A DNA stretch of 64,000 bases from positions 124,001-188,000 of the forward strand of contig NZ_AXVR01000001.1 of NCBI RefSeq assembly GCF_000484695.1, in the 5' to 3' direction. Positions 52,792 through 63,075 of the stretch are shown here, piece after piece (positions within the stretch are counted from its first letter, which is position 1; every line of letters starts with the position of its first letter). The DNA comes from Salinispora cortesiana (GTDB lineage Bacteria > Actinomycetota > Actinomycetes > Mycobacteriales > Micromonosporaceae). The notes under the pieces are model-generated. The model had not been told where the DNA came from. It did not search any database and saw only the letters and a program-made list of their open reading frames with translations. Position numbers and translations under genes: made by a program.

Positions 52792-54605
52792 GAGCGCACC
52801 AGGCCGTTGGGGGTGGGATCGCCCGCCGGTGGCTCTGGTTCGGCCGAGAGCAGGGCACGGTACGCCGGCACGGTGGCGAGCAGGTCGGAGTGCCGGCCCA
52901 GCGCGGTGATCCGGCCGGCCTCCAGCAGGGCGACCCGGTCGGCGAGCGCGATCGTGGCCGGTCGGTGCACCACGACCAGCGTTGTCGTGTCGGGGAGGGC
53001 CCGGCGTAGCGCCGTCTCGACCAGCGCCTCGGTGTGCACGTCGAGGGCGGACAGGGGGTCGTCGAGCAGGAGCAGGGCGGGGCGGCTGAGCACCGTCCGG
53101 GCGAGCGCGAGCCGTTGCCGCTGCCCGCCGGAGAGGGACAGGCCCTGCTCGCCGACCCGAGTCGTCAACCCCCACGGCAGGTCGTAGGCGAAGGTGGCCT
53201 GCGCCAGCGTGAGCGCGGCCCGGACCTCCTCGTCACCGGCGTCGGGCCGGCCCAGGGTTACGTTCTCCCACACCGACATGGAGAAGAGCGTCGGCTCCTC
53301 GAAGGCCACCCCGACCAGCCGGCGCAGCGTCACCAGCTGCAGGTGCCGTACGTCGTACCCATCGATGGTGATGTGGCCGCCGGTCACGTCGTGCAGCCGG
53401 GGCACCAGCGACAGCAGGGTGCTCTTGCCGGAGCCGGTCGCGCCGACCAGCGCCACCGTCTCGCCCGGCTCGATGGTGAGGTCAATCTCCCGCAGCACGG
53501 GTTCGCGGGCACCCGGGTACCGAAACGAGACACCCGAGAACCGCAACCGACCGCGGATCTGGGCGCGGGGTGGGGCGGCGGCGTCGGGAGCATCCAGGAT
53601 CGCGGGCGGGGTGTCCAACACCTCCAGGATTCGGTCGGCCGCGGTCGCGGCCTCCTGTCCGCCGGCGATGATCCACCCCAGGCCCTGCACCGGCCAGATC
53701 AGCAGGAGTTGCAGGCTGACGAAGGCCACCAGCTCGCCGATGGTGAGCGTGCCGGCCGCGGCGGCGCCAGTGCCAGCGACGAGGACGACGCCCAGGGTGA
53801 GGTTCGGCACCAGGTCAAGTCGGGCGGAGGTGTCGGCGAGCAGTCGTCCCTTGCCGACCGCCGTGTCGTGTAGTGCTCGGGAGCTGACGGCGAACCGGGC
53901 GGCCAGCTCCGGCCCGCGCCCGTACGCCTTCGCCGTGCGTAGCCCCTGCGCGGTCTCCTCGACCAGCGTGGCCAGGTCGCCCTGCTGGTCCTGCATCCGC
54001 CGGGAGGCGGCGTGGTACGCGCGGGCGAACCGCCGGGCGAGGAGGAACAGCGGGACGGCGCTGACCGCCACGGCCAGGCCCAGCACGGCGTGCAGCCGGA
54101 TCAGCAGCGCCACCACCACGGTGTACGTGACCAGGTTCAGGGCGAGGAAGAGCAGGCCGAAGGAGAGGAACCGACGGATCGCCGAAAGGTCGGTGGTGAT
54201 CCGGGAGAGGAGCTGACCGGACTGCCACCGGTCGTGGAAGCTGGCCGGCAACCGTTGCAGGTGGGCGTAGATGTCGGCTCGGATCGCCGTCTCGATCCCC
54301 AGCGAGGAGGAGGACTGCACCCAGCGACGGATGAAGATCAGCACTGCCTCGGCGAGCCCGAAGAGCAGCGCCAGGCCGGCGAGCCGGAACAGCCCGGCCG
54401 GATCCTGCCGGGCGACCGGGCCGTCCACCACCCGCTGGGCCACCAGCGGTACGGCGATCCCCGCCGCCATGGCGGCCAGGCCGGCGAGGAAGAGCCAGGC
54501 GAACTCCGGCGCGTAGGGGCGCAGGTAGTGCCGCAGCCGCCAGAGGCTGTCAAGCGGGTGTCGGCCCGTGGTGGGGCCCGGATAGCCGTCAACCTCCGCG
54601 GGCAC
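52788..54605 (-). CDS. ABC exporter half-transporter (membrane + ATPase), first subunit
   Basis: A 605-residue ABC_membrane/ATPase fusion: membrane domain (FAWLFLAGLAAMAAGIAVPLVAQRVVD), Walker A GATGSGKST, signature LSGGQRQRLALAR. In place of Walker B Glu the sequence is LLLLDDPLSALD, so the catalytic glutamate is Asp and the site is probably degenerate, as in known heterodimeric exporters; the H-loop is VVVHRPATI. It forms a heterodimer with the next gene. ATG 54605. Confidence 0.92.
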   Translation of the reverse strand: MPAEVDGYPGPTTGRHPLDSLWRLRHYLRPYAPEFAWLFLAGLAAMAAGIAVPLVAQRVVDGPVARQDPAGLFRLAGLALLFGLAEAVLIFIRRWVQSSSSLGIETAIRADIYAHLQRLPASFHDRWQSGQLLSRITTDLSAIRRFLSFGLLFLALNLVTYTVVVALLIRLHAVLGLAVAVSAVPLFLLARRFARAYHAASRRMQDQQGDLATLVEETAQGLRTAKAYGRGPELAARFAVSSRALHDTAVGKGRLLADTSARLDLVPNLTLGVVLVAGTGAAAAGTLTIGELVAFVSLQLLLIWPVQGLGWIIAGGQEAATAADRILEVLDTPPAILDAPDAAAPPRAQIRGRLRFSGVSFRYPGAREPVLREIDLTIEPGETVALVGATGSGKSTLLSLVPRLHDVTGGHITIDGYDVRHLQLVTLRRLVGVAFEEPTLFSMSVWENVTLGRPDAGDEEVRAALTLAQATFAYDLPWGLTTRVGEQGLSLSGGQRQRLALARTVLSRPALLLLDDPLSALDVHTEALVETALRRALPDTTTLVVVHRPATIALADRVALLEAGRITALGRHSDLLATVPAYRALLSAEPEPPAGDPTPNGLVRS

Positions 54606-54641
54606 TACCCGACGTTACGTCTTTTAGGACCGTCGCCGGTG

Positions 54642-55154
54642 TCAGCTTGCTGTCAACTGACGCTCATGACTCAGCAGCCACTTCTTCACATCCAGCCCCC
54701 AGCGGTAGCCGCCGAGCGTTCCGTCGGTGCGCAGCACCCGGTGACAGGGGACAAAGAGTGCGGCGGCGTTCCGGGCACAGGCCGCCGCGGCGGCCCGGAC
54801 CGCTGCTGGGCGACCGGCCAGCCCGGCGAGCTCGGTGTAGGTGACCGGATCGCCTGGCTTCAGGTCCCGCAGCACATCCCAGGCGTGGGCCAGGAACGCG
54901 CCGTCGGTGTGCTGCTCGACCGGAACCCCGTCAACCGCGGTCAGCTCCCCATCCAGGTACGCCGTGACGGCGGCGGTGACCGGGCCGAGGTCGCGTCGTT
55001 GGCGCAACGGGGCGCGCAGGCGTGGGTCGACCAGGGCGAGCAGGGCGGGCAGGTCGGTGGTGAAGCCGGCGGCTCGGACCGCCCCGTCCGGTCCGGCGAG
55101 GATGCCGAGCGGGCCGGCCGGGGTGTCGGCGACGGTGGCGTCGATCATGTTCAT
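54642..55154 (-). CDS. ogt: Methylated-DNA-[protein]-cysteine S-methyltransferase
   Basis: A 170-residue suicide repair protein that takes the methyl from O6-methylguanine. It has the active-site motif FVPCHRVLRTDGTLGGYRWGLDVKKWLL, preceded by the winged-helix VTYTELAGLAGRPAAVRAAAAACARN. ATG 55154 overlaps the alkA stop by four bases (ATGA). Co-transcribed with the adaptive-response protein upstream. Confidence 0.92.
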   Translation of the reverse strand: MNMIDATVADTPAGPLGILAGPDGAVRAAGFTTDLPALLALVDPRLRAPLRQRRDLGPVTAAVTAYLDGELTAVDGVPVEQHTDGAFLAHAWDVLRDLKPGDPVTYTELAGLAGRPAAVRAAAAACARNAAALFVPCHRVLRTDGTLGGYRWGLDVKKWLLSHERQLTAS

Positions 55155-56593
55155 GCTGCTCTCCAGAGTCGGCTCATCGTGTACGAGCGCCAGGGGCGCC
55201 AGCGGTCGGCGTACGAGTGCAAGGTGTGCGGGCTGGTGGGGAGGCCGAGGGCGGCGGCGCCCCGGCGGACGGCCACATCGGTGGGAAGCAGGACGTCCGG
55301 GTCGCCGAGCGCGCGGAGCGCGACGTAGTCCGCGGTCCACACCCCGATCCCGGGCAGGGCCAGCAGCCGCTGCCGGGTTTCCTGTCGATCCCCACCCGGC
55401 TCCAGGTCAACCTCCCCGCCGGCCACCGCCGTCGCGAGCCGACGTAGCGTCTCCCGGCGGGCGGCCGGCATCCGGAAGGCCGAGTCCGGCGCGGCAAGCA
55501 CCTCCTCGGCCGCGGGGAACCCGGACAGCCCGCCGCCTCCCGCCTCGGGCACCGGGGTGGGCAGCTGGCTCAGGAGCCGGGTGAGGGTGGTACGGGCGGA
55601 GGCCACCGAGATCTGCTGGCCGACGACCGCGCGGACGGCCACCTCGAAGCCGTCGACCGTGCGGGGCACCCGGACCCCGGGTTCCGCCGTGACCATCGGG
55701 GCCAGCGCGGGATCGGTGGCCAGGGCGGCGTCCACCGCGGCGGGATCGGCGTCGAGGTCGAGCAGCCGGCGGCACCGGGCCACCGCCGGCGCCAGGTCCC
55801 GCAGGTCGGTCAGGCGCAGCGTCGCCACCACGTGCCGCTCCGTCGGGGTCAGTGCCGCCGTGCCGGTGCCATGGGGTAGCCGCAGCCCCCGGTGGTAGGT
55901 GCCGGCGCGTACCTCGTCCACCCCGGGCAGTGTCCGCGGGGCGAGGAAGTCCAGCAGCGCCCCGATGTGCAGTGGGGGGCGGTAGGCCAGCCGTACCGTG
56001 ATCGTGCCGGGTCCCGCGGGTGCCGTTGGACGATGCCGGGTGGCCCGCAGCTCGGACGGCGGGACGGCGTAGACCTCGCGGAGGGTGTCGTTGAACTGCC
56101 GCACGCTGCCGAACCCGGCGGCGAACGCGATCTCCGCCATCCCGAGGTCGGTGGACTCGATCAGGGTCCGCGCGGTCTGCGCGCGCTGTGCTCGGGCCAG
56201 CGCGAGCGGGCCGGCACCCAGTTCGGTGCGGAGCAGCCGGTGCAGGTGCCGCTCGGTGTAGCCGAGCCGCGCCGCCAGACCGGGTACCCCGTCGCGGTCG
56301 ACCACGCCGTCGGCGATCAGCCGCATGGCGCGGCTCACCAGGTCCGCCCGGAGATCCCACTGTGGTGAACCGGGGGTCGCATCCGGCCGGCATCGGCGGC
56401 AGGCCCGCAGCCCGGCCCCCTGCGCCGCGGCAGCAGACGGGAAGAATCGGACATTCCTTCGCTTCGGGGTAGTCGCCGGACAGGATGGCCGACAGTAGAT
56501 GCCGGTGGAGAGCACACCGGTGTAGAACCAGCCGTCGAACCGCTGGTCGCGGCTGTCAACGGCCCGATAGCACCGTTCAAAGTCCAGGTCCAC
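55151..56593 (-). CDS. Ada-type regulator fused to AlkA 3-methyladenine glycosylase
   Basis: A 480-residue fusion. The Ada metal domain has cysteines in GIYCRPSCPA and ACRRCRPD; an AraC-type HTH follows (VPGLAARLGYTERHLHRLLRTELG, LGMAEIAFAAGFGSVRQFNDTLREVY); the C-terminal part is an HhH-GPD DNA glycosylase (VVGQQISVASARTTLTRLL, LLALPGIGVWTADYVALRALG, catalytic Asp in LPTDVAVR). It combines sensing of methylation with base excision. GTG 56593 lacks a clear SD. This Ada-AlkA arrangement with ogt downstream is known in actinomycetes. Confidence 0.92.
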   Translation of the reverse strand: MDLDFERCYRAVDSRDQRFDGWFYTGVLSTGIYCRPSCPATTPKRRNVRFFPSAAAAQGAGLRACRRCRPDATPGSPQWDLRADLVSRAMRLIADGVVDRDGVPGLAARLGYTERHLHRLLRTELGAGPLALARAQRAQTARTLIESTDLGMAEIAFAAGFGSVRQFNDTLREVYAVPPSELRATRHRPTAPAGPGTITVRLAYRPPLHIGALLDFLAPRTLPGVDEVRAGTYHRGLRLPHGTGTAALTPTERHVVATLRLTDLRDLAPAVARCRRLLDLDADPAAVDAALATDPALAPMVTAEPGVRVPRTVDGFEVAVRAVVGQQISVASARTTLTRLLSQLPTPVPEAGGGGLSGFPAAEEVLAAPDSAFRMPAARRETLRRLATAVAGGEVDLEPGGDRQETRQRLLALPGIGVWTADYVALRALGDPDVLLPTDVAVRRGAAALGLPTSPHTLHSYADRWRPWRSYTMSRLWRAA

Positions 56594-56732
56594 GCAACGA
56601 TGATGCCTCCGTCCGGGCCGGCCGGCTGGCGGGAATCGGACGCCGGCGTACCGCAGGGGTGCCCGGGGCAGGAACGGTCGGTCCTGGTCGGTACCGTCTC
56701 GCACACCAGGTCACGGGAGAAGGGGCGCGGCG

Positions 56733-57212
56733 ATGGCGAGCGGGGCGGGCGGGCAGGCGTCGACACGGGACGGGCACCCGCCGCTGGATCCGGCGGTCAC
56801 GCAGGGCTTCTTCACCCGCATGCGGGTGGTCGCCCCGGCAGCGGTCGGAGCGCTGGACCGGGACCGTGTCGAAAGCCTGGAGCGGGCGTTCGAGGACACG
56901 GCCAGCGGCCGGCTCGTCCGCTCGCTGGACGACGACCGGCTCCGTGCCCTCGGCATGTGGGTGCACCACTGGTGCGTGCGCTTCTACGACGATGACACCC
57001 GCGCGGCGCTGCGGCTGCTCGGCGAGATCGCTGCCCGGCCGGGGCTGGGGTGGACGGCAGACGAGGTTCGCTGGATGCTCCGTGAGTCGCATGCGGTCGG
57101 GCCGGCGGCCGACGCGCGCTTCACCCTGCCCCTCGCCGCCGCCGCCGAACTGCCCCCGGAAACGCCGCGGATCGAGCCGGTCATTCCCCGCCAGGCCCGC
57201 CCCCGGGACTGA
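56733..57212 (+). CDS. Hypothetical protein, 159 residues
   Basis: Not recognised. It contains a helical region with FFTRMRVVAPAAVGALDRDRVESLERAFEDTASG and LRALGMWVHHWCVRFYDDDTRAALRLLGEI, no signal peptide and no membrane helix. Codon use and third-position GC match its neighbours. Start ATG 56733 near GGGGCGCGG. It is divergent from the ada-alkA gene and 53 bp before peptidase E, possibly co-transcribed with it. Confidence 0.65.
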   Translation: MASGAGGQASTRDGHPPLDPAVTQGFFTRMRVVAPAAVGALDRDRVESLERAFEDTASGRLVRSLDDDRLRALGMWVHHWCVRFYDDDTRAALRLLGEIAARPGLGWTADEVRWMLRESHAVGPAADARFTLPLAAAAELPPETPRIEPVIPRQARPRD

Positions 57213-57265
57213 CCGAGGCCGCCCTCGGGCAGGATGGGCGATGCACCCGACGGAAAGGGACGACC

Positions 57266-57997
57266 GTGGCCGCCACCGAACCCACCATCCTCGCCACCAG
57301 CATGGGCATCTTCGCGCCGGGACGCCCCGGCCAGCCCCGGCGGATCAACCCGGTCTTCGACCTGGCCGCCGACCTGGCCGGCGCAGCGGAACCGCGGATC
57401 TGCTTCCTCAACCAGGCCGAGGGGGACCAGCCGGCCACGCTGACCCGGGTCTACGAGGGGTTCGCCGGCAGCCGGTTCCGGATGTCCCACCTGGCCCTGT
57501 TTCCGATGCCCAACATCGAGGACGTGCGGGCGCACCTGCGGGCGCAGGACGTGATCTGGGTTGGCGGCGGCAGCGTGGCGAACCTCGTGGCGGTGTGGCG
57601 GGTGCACGGGCTCGACGAGATTCTGCGGGAGTGCTGGGAGGCCGGGGTCGTGTTGGGCGGGGTGTCCGCCGGCTCGATCTGCTGGCACTCCGGTGGCGCC
57701 ACCGACAGCTTCGGGACCACCCTGCGGGGCTTCACCGACGGCTTGGGCTGGCTGCCGTACGGCAACGGGGTGCACTACGACAGTGAAGACCAGCGGCGCC
57801 CGTTGATGCACCGGCTGGTCGGCGACGGCACACTGTCCACCAGCCGGTGCACCGACGACGGCGTCGGTCTGCTCTATCGGGGCGAGCGGCTGGTCGAGGC
57901 GGTCGCGGACCGGCCGGGCGTGTCGGCGTACGAGGTCAGTCGCGGCCCGGACGACAGCATCCGGGAGACCCCCATCGGCCCCCGCCTGCTGGACTGA
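57266..57997 (+). CDS. pepE: Peptidase E (family S51)
   Basis: A 243-residue cytoplasmic serine peptidase of the dipeptidase E family, which cleaves Asp-X dipeptides. The nucleophile elbow is GVSAGSICW; the upstream IWVGGGSVANLVAVWRVHGLD is the matching oxyanion or acid region. Length is normal. GTG 57266. It is followed 65 bp later by ychF. Confidence 0.88.
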   Translation: MAATEPTILATSMGIFAPGRPGQPRRINPVFDLAADLAGAAEPRICFLNQAEGDQPATLTRVYEGFAGSRFRMSHLALFPMPNIEDVRAHLRAQDVIWVGGGSVANLVAVWRVHGLDEILRECWEAGVVLGGVSAGSICWHSGGATDSFGTTLRGFTDGLGWLPYGNGVHYDSEDQRRPLMHRLVGDGTLSTSRCTDDGVGLLYRGERLVEAVADRPGVSAYEVSRGPDDSIRETPIGPRLLD

Positions 57998-58062
57998 GCC
58001 GGCGACAGGAATCGTCGGCCAGGTGCCGGTGGTCAACTGGCGGCGGCGTAAGCTGGCTCGTC

Positions 58063-59148
<1,086 letters not shown>

Positions 59149-59200
59149 GTTAAGCGTTGCCGTGCGAGTACCGTTCACCTGGTTGAATCCGGCTGGTAGG

Positions 59201-59803
59201 TCAGTGCCTGGTGTCGGAGGGCTGCTCCGGTGGCGGGGCAGGGGTGAGCCAGGCGAGGGGCTGTCCGTTGAGGGCGGCGTCGGCGAGGCGGTGGGCGCTG
59301 ATGGTCTTGAGCGCCGCGCGTGAGCTGTCGATCCAGCGTTGGACGTTGTTGATGCCCTGGTGGCGGTATTCGACGGCTTGGACGAGGCATTCCAGTTTGT
59401 CGGCGTCGCGGGCGACGATGGCCTCGGGCGTCTCGCCGGCTTCGTACTCGGCGACGGCGGCGGTGATCAGGTCAGCGACGGCTGGTGGGCCGGCGGCGAC
59501 TTGGTCGGCGGTGACGGTGGTGTTGGGTGCGGCGGTGAGGTAGCGCTTGGCGATGTGGGGGATGTCGGTGATCCGGGTTTCCTGGGTGTCGTGCAGGACG
59601 CACAGCATCGACACCCGGGCCGGGTCGGCGCCTTCCATGGCGGCGAGCATCAAACCGATCAGCGCGGTGCGGAACGAGTGGTCGGCGATGGACTCGGGCT
59701 GCTTGACGCCGGCGAACCACCAGCCGGTGCGGGCGGCGCGTTTGAGGACGCCGGCTTCGAAGATGAAGTTCATGGCTCCGTCGGCGTTGTGGTCGTCGGT
59801 CAT
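59201..59803 (-). CDS. HD-domain phosphohydrolase (YfbR/5'-nucleotidase-like)
   Basis: A 200-residue metal-dependent HD protein: FIFEAGVLKRAARTGWWFAGVKQPESIADHSFRTALIG (first His), then SMLCVLHDTQETRITDIPHIAKRYL (HD pair) and the last Asp in ARDADKLECLVQAVEYRHQG. Members dephosphorylate deoxynucleoside 5'-monophosphates. ATG 59803 overlaps the stop of the upstream gene by four bases (ATGA), so it is translated with that unknown protein. Confidence 0.9.
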   Translation of the reverse strand: MTDDHNADGAMNFIFEAGVLKRAARTGWWFAGVKQPESIADHSFRTALIGLMLAAMEGADPARVSMLCVLHDTQETRITDIPHIAKRYLTAAPNTTVTADQVAAGPPAVADLITAAVAEYEAGETPEAIVARDADKLECLVQAVEYRHQGINNVQRWIDSSRAALKTISAHRLADAALNGQPLAWLTPAPPPEQPSDTRH

Positions 59804-60324
59804 CGGTCCGTCCTTGTGCTGGTGATTCCGTCTGCGCGCAGGCTGTAGACGATAGAGGTTAGTTCCTGTCGGGACTGTGGACAGATGCGGTCGCTGTCCA
59901 GGATGCGGGTGCTGCGCTCGAGGAGCATGCGGCCCTGAGCGGGGTTGTCGAGAGTGAGGCCGCGTCGCACGGCGAGCAGCGCCGAGATGTTGTGGATGTT
60001 GAGATCGATAGAGGGATGCGTTGGGTTGAGGCGCAGGACCAGGTGCCGTAAGAGGACCGAGCCGTGCCAGTCTGCGAGCGGTGCCGGCATGAAGGAGTCG
60101 TCGCACTGGCGGTACGGGATCTCCCCGACCCAGTAGGCCGAGTAGTTGAGGGCTGCTCGCTGGCAGGCATCGTCCGGATGCGCGTGGGCGAGGAGGTCCC
60201 GCAACGGTTCCGGGTCGCCCTGGTTGCCAGGGACGTGACCACGGAGCGGGCGTCGGGCCACAGCGGTGACCAGGTGCGGAACGTGATCGCCCGGCGGGCG
60301 CGGGTGCTGGTCTGAGCGCGCCAT
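59800..60324 (-). CDS. Unknown protein translationally coupled to the HD gene
   Basis: A 174-residue protein, no domain recognised. Helix-rich: ACQRAALNYSAYWVGEIPYRQ, LADWHGSVLLRHLVLRLNPTHPSIDLNIHNISALLAVRRGLTL, SRQELTSIVYSLRADGI. It reads like the C-terminal TPR-like part of an actinomycete XRE regulator, but no helix-turn-helix is seen, so the N-terminus may be lost or the resemblance misleading. Start ATG 60324 is only a guess. The ATGA overlap with the HD gene says the two act together. Confidence 0.6.
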   Translation of the reverse strand: MARSDQHPRPPGDHVPHLVTAVARRPLRGHVPGNQGDPEPLRDLLAHAHPDDACQRAALNYSAYWVGEIPYRQCDDSFMPAPLADWHGSVLLRHLVLRLNPTHPSIDLNIHNISALLAVRRGLTLDNPAQGRMLLERSTRILDSDRICPQSRQELTSIVYSLRADGITSTRTDR

Positions 60325-60399
60325 GCGGCCGTGGTCCTAGTGGGGTCCACACCCTGAAAGCACTGTCGGTGAGCGGGCAACGCTCCTGAGGTCGTCCAT

Positions 60400-60468
60400 C
60401 TGGTCATGGTCGTTGACCAGCCCCTCGGGGTGAACCCTGACCGATTTCATGGTCATCTACCGATGACC
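60400..60468. promoter_or_regulatory. Cluster of GGTCA/TGACC half-sites before the acylase gene
   Basis: CTGGTCA-7-TGACCAG (60400-60420) and GGTCATC-4-GATGACC (60451-60468) are perfect inverted repeats. Another TGACC near 60438 faces GGTCA across 8 bp. Several GGTCA/TGACC half-sites in 70 bp suggest an operator region for the secreted acylase, the divergent unknown gene, or both. Confidence 0.55.
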
Positions 60469-60549
60469 CGGGTAACTTTTCACCCCTAGCGTCGGTCGGG
60501 CATGGACACCGGCATGTTAGGGAGGACGCCCCATGGACAGAGCCGACCG

Positions 60550-62886
60550 ATGAGCCGGCGCCGGCTCGCTGCCGCGGCCACCGTCGTCGGACTGGTCGCC
60601 GCTGGTCTCACCGTCACCGGCGGCACCGCCGTCGCGAACGGCGATGGCTACTCGGCCTTGATCCAGCGTGCGTCGTACGGCGTACCGCACATCACCGCCC
60701 GCAATTTCGCCAGCCTCGGCTTCGGCGCCGGCTACGTGCAAGCCGAGGACAACGTCTGCCTGATCGCGGAACAGATGGTGACGGTTCGCGCCGAGCGGTC
60801 CCGTTGGTTCGGCGCGGAGGCCAGCAACGTCAGCAGCGACCTCTTCCATCAGAAGGCCATCGACGACCAGGTCGCCGAGCGGCTGCTCGACGGTCCGCGC
60901 GACGGCGTCCGTGCACCGTCCAGACAGGTGCGCGACCAAGTCCGGGGCTTTGCCGCCGGCTACAACGCGTACCTTCGTGACGGGAAGGCGATCACCGACC
61001 CCGCCTGTGCCGGGAAGGAGTGGGTACGCCCGATCAGTGAGTTGGACATGTGGCGAATGCACTGGGCCACGATGGTCTTGGTCAGCTCTGGTGCCCTTGC
61101 CGACGGTATCGTCGCCGCCGCGCCCCCCACCGCCAGCGGGAACAGCGCGCCGGCGAGCGCCCCGCCAGCGGAAGCGGTCACCGGCTCGGAGGGTGCGGCG
61201 ACCGATTTGGGCAGCAACGCGTACGGCTTGGGGCGGGACGCCACCACCAGCGGCGCCGGCATGTTGCTGGCCAATCCGCACTTCCCGTGGGACGGCACCG
61301 AGCGCTTCTACCGGATGCATCTCAAGGTGCCCGGCCGGTACGACGTCGAGGGCGCGGCACTGGTCGGTGACCCGCTCGTCCAGATCGGCCACAACGGCAG
61401 GGTCGCCTGGAGCCACACCGTCTCCACCGCCCAGCGATTTGTCTGGCACCGGCTGGACCTGGTGCCCGGTGACCCGACCAGCTACCGCTACGACGGCCAG
61501 CCCCGGAAGATGACCGCCAGTACGGTCACCATTCAGACTCCCGAGGGGCCGATCAGCCGCACCCTCTACGACACCCACTTCGGTCCGGTCGTCGTGGTGC
61601 CCGGTCAGTTCGACTGGACCGACACCACGGCGTACGCGATCACTGACGCCAATGCCACCAACAACCGTGCCCTCGATGGCTGGCTGGCCATGGGACAGGC
61701 TCGGTCGGTGGGTGAGTTGCGGACGGTGTTGGACGAGCGGCAGTTCCTGCCCTGGGTCAACGTCATCGCCGTTGACCGCCGCGGCCAGGCCCTCTACGCC
61801 GACCACTCCGTCGTGCCCCGGGTGACCGACTCCCTGGCCGCCGCCTGCATTCCGGCCCCCTTCCAACCCGTGTACGCGAGCACCGGCCAGGCTGTCCTCG
61901 ACGGTTCCCGCTCCTCGTGCGAGTTGGGTCGGGATCCGGACGCCGCGGTACCCGGCATCCTTGGCCCAGCCAACCTGCCCACCCTGGTCCGCAGTGACTA
62001 TGTGACCAACTCCAATGACAGCTACTGGCTGGCGAATCCGGAACATCCGTTGGAGGGCTACCCGCGCATCGTCGGCGCCGAGCAGACCCAGCGCAGCCTG
62101 CGGACCCGGCTCGGTGTGCATCAGGTGCAGCAGCGCCGCACCGGCACCGATGGACTTCCCGGGAGGGGCTTCACCACCAGCAATCTGTGGGACGTGACGC
62201 TCGGCAACCGGGTCTACGGCGGTGAACTGGTCCGCGACGACCTGGTCCGGAGCTGCGAGGCGGCGCCGACGGCGACCACCTCCGACGGCGCCACCGTCGA
62301 CCTGACCGAAGCTTGCGCGGCCCTGCGCGGTTGGGATCTGCGGGTTGATCTGGACAGCCGCGGCGCGCATCTGTTCACCGAGTTCGTTGGGGCCGGTGGC
62401 CTGCGCTTCGCCGACCCGTTCGACCCGACCGCCCCGCTGAGCACGCCGAGCCGGCTTGCCGTCGACGACCCGAAGGTGCGGACCGCTCTCGCGGACGCCG
62501 TCCAGAAGCTGGACGGCATCCCGCTCGACGCCCGGCTCGGCGACATCCAGACCGAGCCGCGGGGCGCCGAACAGATCCCGATCCACGGTGGGCATCACGA
62601 TGTCGGCGCCTTCAACATGACCATCAGTGGGTTTGCGCCCGGAGTCGGCTACCCCAAGATCTTGCACGGCACCTCGTTCCTGATGGCCGTCGAGCTGGGT
62701 CGCGACGGGCCGTCGGGCCGGCAGATCCTCACCTACTCGCAGTCGGCCAACCCGAATTCGCCCTGGTACGCCGATCAGACCCGGCTGTATTCGGGCAAGG
62801 GTTGGGACACCATCAAATTTACGCAGCGCCAGCTCCGAGCCGACCCGAACCTGGTCACGTACCGGGTGGGGGAGCGGCGCGACTGA
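60550..62886 (+). CDS. Secreted penicillin/aculeacin-type acylase (N-terminal nucleophile)
   Basis: A 778-residue exported amidase of the penicillin acylase family. A signal peptide (MSRRRLAAAATVVGLVAAGLTVTGGTAVA) is followed by the alpha chain (YSALIQRASYGVPHITARNFASLGFGAGYVQAEDNVC), then the processing site DLGSNAYG; Ser near residue 222 becomes the catalytic N-terminus of the beta chain. The family hydrolyses beta-lactam side chains, acyl-homoserine lactones or lipopeptide acyl chains; the GSNAYG context and size are most like aculeacin A acylase of Actinoplanes. ATG 60502 would add 16 residues. Single gene with its own terminator. Confidence 0.9.
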   Translation: MSRRRLAAAATVVGLVAAGLTVTGGTAVANGDGYSALIQRASYGVPHITARNFASLGFGAGYVQAEDNVCLIAEQMVTVRAERSRWFGAEASNVSSDLFHQKAIDDQVAERLLDGPRDGVRAPSRQVRDQVRGFAAGYNAYLRDGKAITDPACAGKEWVRPISELDMWRMHWATMVLVSSGALADGIVAAAPPTASGNSAPASAPPAEAVTGSEGAATDLGSNAYGLGRDATTSGAGMLLANPHFPWDGTERFYRMHLKVPGRYDVEGAALVGDPLVQIGHNGRVAWSHTVSTAQRFVWHRLDLVPGDPTSYRYDGQPRKMTASTVTIQTPEGPISRTLYDTHFGPVVVVPGQFDWTDTTAYAITDANATNNRALDGWLAMGQARSVGELRTVLDERQFLPWVNVIAVDRRGQALYADHSVVPRVTDSLAAACIPAPFQPVYASTGQAVLDGSRSSCELGRDPDAAVPGILGPANLPTLVRSDYVTNSNDSYWLANPEHPLEGYPRIVGAEQTQRSLRTRLGVHQVQQRRTGTDGLPGRGFTTSNLWDVTLGNRVYGGELVRDDLVRSCEAAPTATTSDGATVDLTEACAALRGWDLRVDLDSRGAHLFTEFVGAGGLRFADPFDPTAPLSTPSRLAVDDPKVRTALADAVQKLDGIPLDARLGDIQTEPRGAEQIPIHGGHHDVGAFNMTISGFAPGVGYPKILHGTSFLMAVELGRDGPSGRQILTYSQSANPNSPWYADQTRLYSGKGWDTIKFTQRQLRADPNLVTYRVGERRD

Positions 62887-62892
62887 CCGCAT

Positions 62893-62926
62893 CCGGTGGC
62901 CGGTGGGCCTGCCCACCGGCCACCGG
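62893..62926 (+). terminator. Terminator of the acylase gene
   Basis: A perfect 16-bp inverted repeat (62893-62908 with 62911-62926) and only two bases between; begins 7 bp after the stop codon. No T tract. Confidence 0.75.
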
Positions 62927-63075
62927 CCGCATGCCGTCGTCCACGGCCAAGTCACCGCCCATCGAGGCTCCACCTGGCCAGGACCTGGAGGGCGACGATG
63001 CGCTCGCGGATGAACGAGAGTGCCTATCTGCGAAATTCGCTGATGCCGGGACGCTAGATGGAGTTGGGTTCGTCC

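Noticed and set aside
56485..57786. 433-codon plus-strand frame over the hypothetical protein and peptidase E
   Set aside because: Arg/Gly/Ala-rich out-of-frame translation; the two real genes in other frames explain the region.
60517..62973. 818-codon minus-strand frame over the acylase gene
   Set aside because: Shadow of the acylase gene; no recognisable protein, while the plus strand gives a complete enzyme.
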